Shown here: piece after piece, positions 28,036-36,011 of the stretch
How the letters are laid out: each line of letters opens with the position of its first letter
Numbering within the stretch: position 1 is the first letter of the stretch
Origin: DASRDU01 sp035560235
GTDB taxonomy: Bacteria > Acidobacteriota > Blastocatellia > RBC074
Assembly: GCA_035560235.1 (NCBI GenBank)
Contig: DATMAG010000100.1
Span: forward strand, 1-64,000
DNA: 64,000 bases
Direction of reading: 5' to 3'
Translations under genes and position numbers: made by a program
Notes under the pieces: generated by a model
Databases searched by the model: none
What the model was told of the DNA's origin: nothing
What the model saw: only the letters and a program-made list of their open reading frames with translations

Positions 28036-28105
28036 CGCGGCCATAAATCCACAGTTTTGACTTGTGCAGACGCAGCCATAAATCCACAGTTTTGACTTGT
28101 GCAGA
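28036..28105. repeat. Two tandem 35-bp direct repeats
   Basis: Copies 28036-28070 and 28071-28105 differ at one base (CGCGG versus CGCAG) and share CCATAAATCCACAGTTTTGA. They end 15 nt before the DUF488 stop codon region at 28121. There are only two abutting copies and no spacer, so this is not a CRISPR array. Confidence 0.85.
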
Positions 28106-28120
28106 TACCGGCAGCTTTTT

Positions 28121-28558
28121 TCAGAGATGCCTGATTTCAATTTCAGGCAACAGCGCGGCCAGGTATTCAGCGACCAGGCGGCGATGGCATTTGTCAGCCT
28201 TTGGTTCGGCGCACAGCAGGCAGATGCCATCCTGCACCGGCAGCGCGCGCGCCTGCGGCTGAAGCCCGCGTTCAGCGAGCAGTTGTCTGAACCGTGTTTC
28301 ATAACGCGGCCAGTCACGGCTCGCCTTGTATTCATCAAGCAGTTCATCGGTCGGCGCGAACTCAGGATGATGCTCATAGCGAATGCCGAAGCCCGCTTCG
28401 AGCAGATAGGCGAAATCGGGAGACTTGCTCCAGCCTGCGAGTTGCGAAGTGTTGCGCAGCCGCGTGTCAATCACCACGCGCACGCCCGCGCCGCGCAGCA
28501 GTTCGATAAATTCGCGCAGGCTCTTTTTCGTAAATCCGATGGTGAAGATAACAGGCAT
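28121..28558 (-). CDS. DUF488-family protein (second of two)
   Basis: A 145-residue DUF488 protein. It starts VIFTIGFTKKSLREFIELL, has VVIDTRLRNTSQLAGWSKSP (the family DxR turn) and the C-terminal LLCAEPKADKCHRRLVAEYL, with the paired-Cys/His motif CAE-x5-CHR. Its ATG overlaps the TGA of the upstream DUF488 gene (ATGA), so the two are translationally coupled paralogues. The family's biochemical role is not established. The conserved Cys and His suggest a metal or nucleophile site, which is inference. Confidence 0.82.
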   Translation of the reverse strand: MPVIFTIGFTKKSLREFIELLRGAGVRVVIDTRLRNTSQLAGWSKSPDFAYLLEAGFGIRYEHHPEFAPTDELLDEYKASRDWPRYETRFRQLLAERGLQPQARALPVQDGICLLCAEPKADKCHRRLVAEYLAALLPEIEIRHL

Positions 28559-29049
28559 CAGAACAGACTCGGTTGTGCAGGCTCGAACTCTTCCTTTGTT
28601 GACACGATCAGTTCGCCCGCGTGTGTGATGTGCTGCACCGCCACGCCGCGCTTAACGAGCGTGCGGGTAATCAGGTGATAACGATGACAGTGATGAAAAT
28701 CGGCTTCGCTGCACATAAACGCCACGCGCGCCTGTGCGCCAAGCGCGAGCAGGCTTTCAATCCCGGCCAGATAAAACGGCGCCTGCGCGAGCAGGTCATA
28801 ATCAACCCTGCTGCTCGGCAGATAAAATTCGCTGCCCGGCGGACGTCCGCCAATCCGGTCGCCCATAAAGACGTACTCAATCCCTTCGTCCTTGAGCGCC
28901 GCGCGCAGCAGGTCGCAGCCAAATTGCGGCGAGTAGCGGCTGTAAGGCTGGCTGCGCGTGTCCACGAGCTTTTCGATGCCGTGTTCCTTAAGCAGCGCAA
29001 GGAAGGCTGAGATTTCGACATTACTGTGGCCGATGCTGTAAAGAGTCAT
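28558..29049 (-). CDS. DUF488-family protein (first of two)
   Basis: A 163-residue DUF488 protein. It opens MTLYSIGHSNVEISAFLALL, then LVDTRSQPYSRYSPQFGCDL, GIEYVFMGDRIGGRP and VAFMCSEADFHHCHRYHLIT, ending with VQHITHAGELIVSTKEE. This copy is closer to the typical DUF488 pattern (TIGHS, DxRxxPxSR, GGRP) than its downstream partner. The pair diverged well before this genome, judging by low identity. The order DUF488-DUF488-dual-OB-recQ remnant on one strand suggests a shared nucleic-acid or stress role. Confidence 0.85.
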   Translation of the reverse strand: MTLYSIGHSNVEISAFLALLKEHGIEKLVDTRSQPYSRYSPQFGCDLLRAALKDEGIEYVFMGDRIGGRPPGSEFYLPSSRVDYDLLAQAPFYLAGIESLLALGAQARVAFMCSEADFHHCHRYHLITRTLVKRGVAVQHITHAGELIVSTKEEFEPAQPSLF

Positions 29050-29107
29050 AATGAAGGCTGATTATACGTCACCTCACCAGCGACTGACTGTTCGCCGGAC
29101 ATCCGAA

Positions 29108-30448
29108 TCAGCGGATCAGATAAAACCTCGTCTGACGCGGGCGGAACCATTTCATGCCTTCGGGGCTGAGGTAAGCATCGTCTTCAGCCATGATTGTCAC
29201 CTTCTGCCCGCCCCATTCCGGCACCGGCGTTGACGTGTTGAGTTCGATTGAAGTGTAAGACCCGGCGCGCATCAGTTCGGGCGGCGCATTGTTGTTACGG
29301 CGAAAATCAATGCTTGTGCCGAGCGCGTGGCCCTGATTGCCGATTGAATGCGAATAGATCATCGCTTCGATGCCTTCGCGTTTGCAGTCGGCCATCGTCG
29401 CATCGTAAACATCAGAACCACTGATGCCGGCTTTGATATGGCTGAAAAGAATATCCTGCAAACGGTTCGTGTTCGCCAGGGCGCGTTTCAGGCCTTCCGG
29501 CGCGTCGCGCTCGCCGGGCTTCAGCACGTAAGCGTGTTTCTGCCAGTCGGTACTGAGGCCCATGTAATTGATCCCGAAATCAACATGCACCACATCGCCG
29601 CGTTCAATAACGACGGCCTCGTCGGCCACGCTCAGGAACTGCTGCGTTTTGCTGTTGCCTTTGTTCTGCCGCTGAATGCGCAGATCAGGCTGAAACCAGA
29701 CATCGCAGCCCAGGTTGTTGACCTGTTGCAGCAGCCACCAGCGCACATCGCCAACGGTGGTTTTGCCCGGCGTGATGACTTCGTTTGACAGGGCGCGCTG
29801 CGTCAGAATGTCGGTTGCGGCAACGGCGGTGCGGTAATGCTCAAATTCTTCGGGCAGGCGCGTGTCCAGATATTCGACAATCAACGGCGCAGCCGAAACG
29901 AAGCGCGACGAGTAATCAGCTCCCAGCGTTTCAGCCAGAAATTTGTAAGCATCGTGCGTCAGCCCGTTCGTTGCGCCGCGTGTGCCGCCCGTATTGAGCG
30001 CGATGCTTCCCGGTTTTCGCTCTTCGACAATGCGCCGCAGCGTGTCGGCGGTGTCTTTGCCTGGCGGGTTGAGGACTTCGTAAAAGTTTTTCAGATGCTC
30101 TTCGGGATAACGCACGACGGCAATGCGGTCGAGTTTGCCAGCGCCGCGATCAGCCAGAATGAAAAAGTCGCGCCGCCCGACGTAAGGAATCGGCGGCGCA
30201 ATGTACTCAGCCACCGGATCAGGATGAAACTCTTCGGTGGTGACGATCCACATCTCAACCTTGTGTCGCCGCATCATCGGCAGCAGCAGTTCATCGAGCC
30301 GCTTTTTCAGCCACTGTTCGCGCACTCTGATCTGTTCGCGCAACGGCAGCAGTTTCGGCAGCGGTTCGATTTTCTGAGCACGTACTGAAGTTGCAGCGAG
30401 CATCGCAACGACGACACACAGCACCCACCAGCGGAGAGGCATTCGCAT
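29108..30448 (-). CDS. Secreted M24-family metallopeptidase (Xaa-Pro peptidase-like)
   Basis: The 446-residue protein has a signal peptide (RWWVLCVVVAMLAATSVRAQ) and a pita-bread M24 domain in the C-terminal half. Probable metal ligands are Asp in VVHVDFGINY, Asp in LSTDWQKH, His in GNQGHALGTS, Glu in TSIELNTST and Glu in TIMAEDDAY. All five positions are filled, so activity is plausible. The N-terminal half (EMWIVTTEEFHPDPVAEYI) is the creatinase-like domain. It would trim peptides with a proline second residue in the periplasm. It lies downstream of two peptide-type permease genes, which fits peptide use. Confidence 0.87.
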   Translation of the reverse strand: MRMPLRWWVLCVVVAMLAATSVRAQKIEPLPKLLPLREQIRVREQWLKKRLDELLLPMMRRHKVEMWIVTTEEFHPDPVAEYIAPPIPYVGRRDFFILADRGAGKLDRIAVVRYPEEHLKNFYEVLNPPGKDTADTLRRIVEERKPGSIALNTGGTRGATNGLTHDAYKFLAETLGADYSSRFVSAAPLIVEYLDTRLPEEFEHYRTAVAATDILTQRALSNEVITPGKTTVGDVRWWLLQQVNNLGCDVWFQPDLRIQRQNKGNSKTQQFLSVADEAVVIERGDVVHVDFGINYMGLSTDWQKHAYVLKPGERDAPEGLKRALANTNRLQDILFSHIKAGISGSDVYDATMADCKREGIEAMIYSHSIGNQGHALGTSIDFRRNNNAPPELMRAGSYTSIELNTSTPVPEWGGQKVTIMAEDDAYLSPEGMKWFRPRQTRFYLIR

Positions 30449-30550
30449 ATTTTTTTCTCCTGAAACAGATGGCTGATTTCCGGCAAGAGAATATAACGGC
30501 GGGGCAGGCAGGTTAAAGGCTGAGCGAGACAGAAAGGCTGAATTTCATTC

Positions 30551-31669
30551 TTATCGCCGCGCCTCAGCAGCCGAATTGCTTTCGCCGATCAGATGAAAGG
30601 CCAGCGCGGTCAGAAAGACCAGAACGGCGGGAGCCATCATCCACAGATAATTTTTCAGCACGGAGATCTCAGTCGCATCCGCGAGCAGCGTGCCCCAGCT
30701 TGCGCTCGGTTCCTGCACGCCGACGCCCAGATACGAGAGCGCAATTTCAGCGAGGATAAAGGCGGGGGCGCTGATCGCAAACTGCGTGATGAGCGGCGTG
30801 CTGACGTTCGGCAGCAGGTGGCGCGTCAGGATGCGCCAGTCGCCTGCGCCGCTCGCAATCGCGGCGGCCACGTAATCGCGCTGCTTTTCAGCCACGATCA
30901 GGCCGCGTGTCAGCCGCGCCACTTCGGCCCAGCCAACGACGGCAAAGATGGTCAGCATCATTACCGCGACCTGCGCCGGAGTCACGCTCAGTGGAAACGC
31001 TGCGCGCAGCGCCAGAATCAGCATCAGCGATGGCAGCGACATCATCACTTCAGCCGCACGCATCAGCAGCGTATCGGTCGCGCCGCCATACCATCCCGCG
31101 AGCGCGCCAAAGGTAACGCCGATCAGATAGGCCAGCAGCAGCCCCAAAGGCCCGACCACGAGCGACACCTGACCACCGTAAAGCAGCCGCGCCAGCACAT
31201 CGCGTCCGAGTCCGTCAGTGCCGAGCAGATGCAGGCGCGGCGCGGCTTCGCCACCGGCAATGCCGACCAGATGCAGCGTCGAAGTGAACAGCCCGAACAG
31301 TTCATAAGTTTCGCCGCGCACCAGAAACTGCAGCGGATAAGACTGTGAACGATCTTCTTCGTAACCGAAATTCAGCGGGTCGGTCAGCTTCGGTTTGTAA
31401 ATGAATGGCCGCGCGTGAAAGCCGCCCTGCGCGTCAATGAAATGAATCCGCACCGGCGGCAGAAACGGCGTCTGCCGCGACTGCGTGCGAAAGTTGTAGG
31501 GCGCAAGAAATCCGCCGAGCAGCGAGGCGAAATAAAAAACAATCAGCAGCGTCAGCCCGGCGCGACGCAGCGTGAAAAGAGAGCGCGGCAAAGAACGCCG
31601 CGCCGCGCTTGTGCCCTTTGCCTTTTGCTCTTTGATTTTTGCCTTTTCTTCAGACTTGAGCAGCATCAC
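30551..31669 (-). CDS. Peptide-type ABC transporter permease (DppC/OppC-like)
   Basis: A 372-residue inner-membrane permease. After a charged N-terminus there is one membrane helix, then a periplasmic segment of about 100 residues longer than usual in DppC, then LLGTDGLGRDVLARLLYGGQ, the family hallmark that precedes the core. The EAA loop (RDYVAAAIASGAGDWRILTRHLLPN) contacts the ATPase. It overlaps the DppB-like gene by 4 nt (ATGA) and is translated after it. No ATPase gene is adjacent; an oligopeptide-binding lipoprotein sits at 49104. Confidence 0.9.
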   Translation of the reverse strand: MMLLKSEEKAKIKEQKAKGTSAARRSLPRSLFTLRRAGLTLLIVFYFASLLGGFLAPYNFRTQSRQTPFLPPVRIHFIDAQGGFHARPFIYKPKLTDPLNFGYEEDRSQSYPLQFLVRGETYELFGLFTSTLHLVGIAGGEAAPRLHLLGTDGLGRDVLARLLYGGQVSLVVGPLGLLLAYLIGVTFGALAGWYGGATDTLLMRAAEVMMSLPSLMLILALRAAFPLSVTPAQVAVMMLTIFAVVGWAEVARLTRGLIVAEKQRDYVAAAIASGAGDWRILTRHLLPNVSTPLITQFAISAPAFILAEIALSYLGVGVQEPSASWGTLLADATEISVLKNYLWMMAPAVLVFLTALAFHLIGESNSAAEARR

Positions 31670-32655
31670 GCGGCCTCGCTTCCGCGCAGGCGCGGATCAG
31701 AAATGACGTGCAGCACATCGGCCAGCAGGTTGCCGATAATCATCATCACGGCAGTCATCAGCACAATGCCCATCATCACCGGCACATCGCGCCCGCGCAC
31801 CGAATTGACGGCGAGTTGCCCCAGCCCTGGCCACGCCATCACCGTTTCGACAATGATCGAACCGCTCAGCAGCGCCGCGATGGCATAACCAAACAGCGTA
31901 ATCAGCGGGTTCAAGGCATTGCGCGCCGCGTGACGCACGACAACTGCCTTTTCGCTCAAGCCCTTGGCCCGCGCGGTGCGAATGAAATCGGCCTGCAACG
32001 CTTCGATCATTCCGGCGCGCATCTGTCGCAGGTAAACAGCCGCGAGCGGCAGGCTCATCACCACCGCAGGCAGCATCAGGTGATGCAGACCATCAGCGAT
32101 TGAGGCCAGCGAAAAATCATTCGCCGCGCCGAGCGAACGCACATTGCCGATGGGAAAGAGTCCCGTCCTGGCCGCAAACAGCAGCGCCAGAATCGCCAGC
32201 ACAATGCGCGGCGTCGAAACACTGACGAGTGCGAGCGCACTGCTCGCCCGATCAATCCACGACCCGCGCCTGACCGCCGCGAGTGCGCCAAGCGGCAAAG
32301 CAATCAGCCACGCGAGCAGCGTCGCCGTCAGCGAAAGCTTCAGCGTGTTGATGAGCCGCTCGCCGATCAGCGTCGTGACCGGCAGCTTTTCGGCCAGCGA
32401 GGCGCCGAGATCGCCGCTCAGCACGCCCTTCAGCCACGACCCGTAACGCACAATCAGCGGGCGGTCAAGGCCGTATTCCTGTCGCAGCTTCGCAATCGTT
32501 TCAGCCCTGATGCGGCCATCCTGTTCGAGCGCCGTCAGAGCATCGCCCGGCGCTGCGCCAATCAGCGCAAAGCTCAGCGCCGAAATAATCAGCAGCGTCG
32601 GCACGGCCTGAATCAGCCGTTTCAGCACAAGGCGGGTGATGGTTCGGGCAAGCAC
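31666..32655 (-). CDS. Peptide-type ABC transporter permease (DppB/OppB-like)
   Basis: A 329-residue permease with about six membrane helices. Recognisable parts are RLIQAVPTLLIISALSFALI (N-terminal helix), LRQEYGLDRPLIVRYGSWLK, SLPLAAVYLRQMRAGMIEAL and the EAA loop DFIRTARAKGLSEKAVVVRH, ending in GRDVPVMMGIVLMTAVMMII. It is the first gene of the dppB-dppC pair. The complex would import peptides or nickel-like ligands when joined by two ATPases and a binding protein, none of which is adjacent. Substrate is unknown. Confidence 0.91.
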   Translation of the reverse strand: MLARTITRLVLKRLIQAVPTLLIISALSFALIGAAPGDALTALEQDGRIRAETIAKLRQEYGLDRPLIVRYGSWLKGVLSGDLGASLAEKLPVTTLIGERLINTLKLSLTATLLAWLIALPLGALAAVRRGSWIDRASSALALVSVSTPRIVLAILALLFAARTGLFPIGNVRSLGAANDFSLASIADGLHHLMLPAVVMSLPLAAVYLRQMRAGMIEALQADFIRTARAKGLSEKAVVVRHAARNALNPLITLFGYAIAALLSGSIIVETVMAWPGLGQLAVNSVRGRDVPVMMGIVLMTAVMMIIGNLLADVLHVISDPRLRGSEAA

Positions 32656-32827
32656 GGTGAACTCTCAGAATTGCAGGGGCAGTGGTTAATCCGGCGTGGA
32701 TTGCCGCTTAAAAGTTCCGGCAACGGGAGCGCGATTATAACGCCGCTTGCTGACAGGTCAAAAACTTTGTGATTCGCCGCGTCTGCCATAGACTGTCACG
32801 GCTCAGAGTAAGAAAGAACAGGCAGCC

Positions 32828-32973
32828 ACGAAGGCCACGAAGAACACGAAGCAAAGAAAGAAGAGGAGACAGGGAGAAAAGGGGGAGAGGCAATGGACTA
32901 TTGCCGCGGCTCAGATATTCTTTGTCGCCTCTTTACCTTTTCTCCTTCTCTTCGTGTTCTTCGTGGCCTTCGT
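32828..32973. repeat. Inverted word-repeat, CACGAAGG type, in the 334-bp gap before the asparagine-synthetase-like gene
   Basis: Arms 32828-32851 and 32950-32973 are perfect 24-bp reverse complements. Each is three turns of a 9-nt word (CACGAAGGC, CACGAAGAA, CACGAAG). The 98-bp spacer is purine-rich then pyrimidine-rich. The element ends 16 nt before ATG 32990, so it would sit in the leader of that gene. The rest of the gap (32656-32827) has no gene. Confidence 0.85.
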
Positions 32974-32989
32974 AGTTAAGAGATCAAAA

Positions 32990-34708
32990 ATGAAATCCAC
33001 AGGTCTGCTGCTCAATCAGATTACTAAATCAACTGTTGCGCCTGTGCGTGGCTGGATGCTCGCCTTCGGCCCGGCGGTCGCGGCTGAAAATTCTGCGTGG
33101 CGCGATGAGGACTGCGCGGTGATGAATGCGCAACCATCCTTCAGTCCGCAGCGACGCTTTGCTGTCATCGGCGATGTGTGGCTGAGCAACAGAACGCAGT
33201 TATTACGTGAAGCCGGATTGCCGCCTGAAACAGATGATGCTGGCATTATTGCGGCGTTCTGGGAGCGGCACGGTCATTCAGCCGTGCTGCGGTTGCAGGG
33301 AATGTTCGCCTTTGCCGTGTGGGATCAGCGGCAGCGCGAACTGTGGCTGGCGCGTGACGCTGTTGGCGCGCGAACGATCTACTACACCACCGCAGGCACA
33401 TCGCGCTTTGTGGCGCCGAAGCTGCAAACACTGGCGCGATGGTTGTCGCCTGAAACTGACCTGGTCGCGCTGCGCGATTATCTGTGCTGCGCGTTTGTGC
33501 CAGGTGAACGAACGATGTGGCGCGGCATCAGCGAACTGCGGCCTGGCACGCTGCTGCGGCTGCCCGCTGATGAAAAACACACTTACTGGCAGGTCCGCGA
33601 AGAGCTGGCTGAAAACACTCAGCCGCTTGCCTGGCACGCGCAAGCGCTGCGCGCCGAACTTGAACAGGTCATCAGCGAATACCTGCCCGCGAACGCTCCG
33701 GTCGGCGCTTACCTGTCGGGCGGGCTTGATTCAAGCTGCGTGGTTGCGCTTGCGGCCAGGCTGCACTCGCGTCCGGTTCATACTTATTCAATTCATTTCG
33801 GTGACGAGACGCCGAACGAACTGGAATTTTCAAGCCTCGTGGCCGCGCACTGCCGCACGACGCATCACATCATCGAAATCAGCACTGCACAGATGTGGGC
33901 GCTGCTGCCTGAAACGATGGCGGCGCTCGATGATCCGATTGGCGATCCTTTGACGATTCCGAATCTGATTCTGGGCCGCGCGGCAAAACAGAATGTTGAC
34001 GTGATTCTCAACGGCGAAGGCGGCGACCCTTGTTTCGGCGGCCCGAAAAATCAGCCGATGCTGCTCGACAGTCTTTATCGCCCCGCGACTGAAACGGCCA
34101 GTGCGCGCAATCCGGTTGCGGCTTATCTGGATTCATTTCAGAAATGTTCGCCCGATCTGCCGCGTCTGCTGAACGCTGAAGTGTGGCGCGCAGTCAAAGA
34201 TGAGCCTTCGGTTTTTGCGCCTGAACTTGAAGGCGCGGGCAGCTTTCTCAATCGCCTGATGTTCATCAATACGAAATTCAAGGGCGCCGATCACATTCTG
34301 ACCAAGGTGAACAATCTGACGCAGTATGTCGGCGTGCAGGGCCGCTCGCCGCTCTTTGACCGGCGCGTGGTTGCGCGCAGTCAGACGATTCCGCCCGAAT
34401 ACAAGCTGAACGGCGCGGAAGAAAAGGCCGTGCTGAAAGCCGCCGTGCGCGACCTGCTGCCCGACCGCATTCTGACGCGTCCGAAAAGCGGCATGATGGT
34501 TCCGGTGCAGTTGTGGTTCAGAAAATACTGGCAGCGGCAGGCGCGCGCGCTGCTGCTTGCTCGCAGGGCGCGCATCAGAGAACTGCTCAATCAGGAACTG
34601 ATCCGCGACTGGCTCGATTATCGCGGCGATACGTGGGGCCGTTACGGTGTGAAGCTGTGGCTGCTCGTCAGCCTTGAACTGTGGCTACAGGCACAGCGAC
34701 GCAGTTAG
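32990..34708 (+). CDS. Asparagine-synthetase-like ATP-dependent ligase lacking the glutaminase Cys (copy A)
   Basis: The 572-residue protein has the two-domain AsnB layout. The N-terminal domain keeps the fold (GMFAFAVWDQRQRELWLARD near 104-123) but begins MKSTGLLL, with no Cys at position 2, and has WLSNRTQLL where AsnB has its Asn-Gly glutamine site. The C-terminal synthetase domain is well kept: PP-loop SGGLDSS at 243-249, NGEGGDPCFGGPKN, then YVGVQGRSPLFDRR and LTRPKSGMMVP. It should adenylate a carboxylate and pass it to an amine or ammonia, as in lasso cyclases and beta-lactam synthetases. It is convergent with the minus-strand operon by a 4-nt overlap. The substrate is unknown. Confidence 0.85.
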   Translation: MKSTGLLLNQITKSTVAPVRGWMLAFGPAVAAENSAWRDEDCAVMNAQPSFSPQRRFAVIGDVWLSNRTQLLREAGLPPETDDAGIIAAFWERHGHSAVLRLQGMFAFAVWDQRQRELWLARDAVGARTIYYTTAGTSRFVAPKLQTLARWLSPETDLVALRDYLCCAFVPGERTMWRGISELRPGTLLRLPADEKHTYWQVREELAENTQPLAWHAQALRAELEQVISEYLPANAPVGAYLSGGLDSSCVVALAARLHSRPVHTYSIHFGDETPNELEFSSLVAAHCRTTHHIIEISTAQMWALLPETMAALDDPIGDPLTIPNLILGRAAKQNVDVILNGEGGDPCFGGPKNQPMLLDSLYRPATETASARNPVAAYLDSFQKCSPDLPRLLNAEVWRAVKDEPSVFAPELEGAGSFLNRLMFINTKFKGADHILTKVNNLTQYVGVQGRSPLFDRRVVARSQTIPPEYKLNGAEEKAVLKAAVRDLLPDRILTRPKSGMMVPVQLWFRKYWQRQARALLLARRARIRELLNQELIRDWLDYRGDTWGRYGVKLWLLVSLELWLQAQRRS

Positions 34709-35829
34709 CCGAAGCTGTCTGACGAATAGACGTACACGCCACCGCTGTCGTAATAGCCGGTGCCGACGGGCACAAGCATATCCTGCGTGCGCGGGTCGCG
34801 GCTGCGGGCGATGCCGAGCGTGATGATCTGCAACAATCGCTGCGGGCCGATTGATTCGAGTTCGACGCTGTTGCCCGCTTCCAGCCACTTCATTTCTTCA
34901 GGCTGCAGGCCCTGCTGCACCGGCGCGGGCAGTGCGCTGAGCGACTGCACCTGACCGCTGCGTTCACGACTCGTAAAGACCGGGCGACCGAGCAACTGGC
35001 GCGGCATCAGGCCCAGGTCATAGACCGTCACGCCGCTCTGTCCGGCAAACCATCGTTCATCGCTCATCAGCCGGTGCGTCATCTGAATGCCGTTCAGGCT
35101 CGCATCGTGCAGCGCATAAACCTTCAGTTCAGGATTGCGCCGCAGCATCTGCATCACCGTGTCAAAGATATTCTGCGGATAATGATTCAGGCTCAGCACC
35201 GCGCAGTTGTGCTCGAAATGAAAGTTGCTGGCGATCAGAAACTGTGCGATGGCTGCGTGCTGGCAGACGACGACGCGATCAAAGCTGTACGCCGTGATTT
35301 CGCTGCTGACCTGCGCCGGAGCACTTGCCTGCGCAGGCGGCGGCAGCAGCTTTGCAATCGGGCCGTTGACGCTTTGCCAGCGCGCCAGCCATTCACTGAA
35401 CTGCTCGAAGCTGACGACAGGCTCTTTCGCCACCTTCGGCTTCAGACGTCTCTGCAGCGGCGGCAGAAACATTGCCACTCCCGCAGCAAAGGCCAGAGCC
35501 ATCGGCAGCAGGAAAAACGCTGACGCTGAAACTGACAACAGCAGAAAAACAAATGCAGCCAGAAACAGGATCACACCGCAGCCGGTAAAGCCGATCCGGC
35601 TGCGTGCCTGACGCGCGCAGAAAAAGTACCAGAGCTGGCGCGGTGTAATGAACAGCGTGTCCTGCGCCGTCGCTGCCGCAATCACGTGAGCAAAGAACTG
35701 ATCAGTATGCGTGACGCCGGGCGTGGCTTTCGGATCAAAAACAAAGGCGTGCCCGCACTGCTTGCAGCGTCCCCGGTGTTCAGTTCGTTCCTTCAGTTTG
35801 TTGTCCGTCCCGCATTTGATGCACTTCAC
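34705..35829 (-). CDS. Zinc-ribbon membrane protein of unknown function
   Basis: The 374-residue protein has a zinc ribbon at the N-terminus (Cys3, Cys6, Cys22, Cys25), then two adjacent membrane helices (about 80-102 and 103-123), then a soluble domain. That domain contains DRVVVCQHAAIAQFLIAS, CAVLSLNHYPQNIFDTVMQM and ELKVYALHDASLNGIQMTHR (Asp242), which vaguely recalls Toprim-type DxD/acidic turns, but I would not name a family. The C-terminal tail is Gly/Tyr/Ser-rich (YYDSGGVYVYSSDSFG). It is the last gene of the minus-strand unit with the decarboxylase-like and second asparagine-synthetase-like genes. Confidence 0.7.
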   Translation of the reverse strand: MKCIKCGTDNKLKERTEHRGRCKQCGHAFVFDPKATPGVTHTDQFFAHVIAAATAQDTLFITPRQLWYFFCARQARSRIGFTGCGVILFLAAFVFLLLSVSASAFFLLPMALAFAAGVAMFLPPLQRRLKPKVAKEPVVSFEQFSEWLARWQSVNGPIAKLLPPPAQASAPAQVSSEITAYSFDRVVVCQHAAIAQFLIASNFHFEHNCAVLSLNHYPQNIFDTVMQMLRRNPELKVYALHDASLNGIQMTHRLMSDERWFAGQSGVTVYDLGLMPRQLLGRPVFTSRERSGQVQSLSALPAPVQQGLQPEEMKWLEAGNSVELESIGPQRLLQIITLGIARSRDPRTQDMLVPVGTGYYDSGGVYVYSSDSFG

Positions 35830-35893
35830 GCCACGTCCTCCGCCTGAATCGTTCTTTCGTCGTCAGGCCTGTCAGTAATCCTGCTGTCATTGC

Positions 35894-35976
35894 GCGACGG
35901 TGTTTGGAGTTCCAGCTTTAGCTGGTGATTGAATCATCAACAGACCAGCTCAAGCTGGAACTCCGGACACCGTCGC
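35894..35976. repeat. 33-bp inverted repeat (TTCCAGCTT type)
   Basis: Arms 35894-35926 and 35944-35976 pair with three mismatches. Each contains GGAGTTCCAGCTT and ACGGTGT. The inner part of each arm is itself semi-palindromic (CCAGCTTNAGCTGG). It fills the gap between the decarboxylase-like and zinc-ribbon genes. Confidence 0.83.
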
Positions 35977-36011
35977 TTCACGAGCATCGTTTTGATAAAG
36001 GCTGCGGACAG

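Noticed and set aside
28036..28105. A short CRISPR array
   Set aside because: The two 35-bp copies abut with no spacer, there are only two, and no cas gene is present.
32990..34708. A housekeeping asparagine synthetase (asnB)
   Set aside because: Cys2 of the glutaminase site is absent and the glutamine-binding loop is replaced, so glutamine-dependent asparagine synthesis is unlikely.
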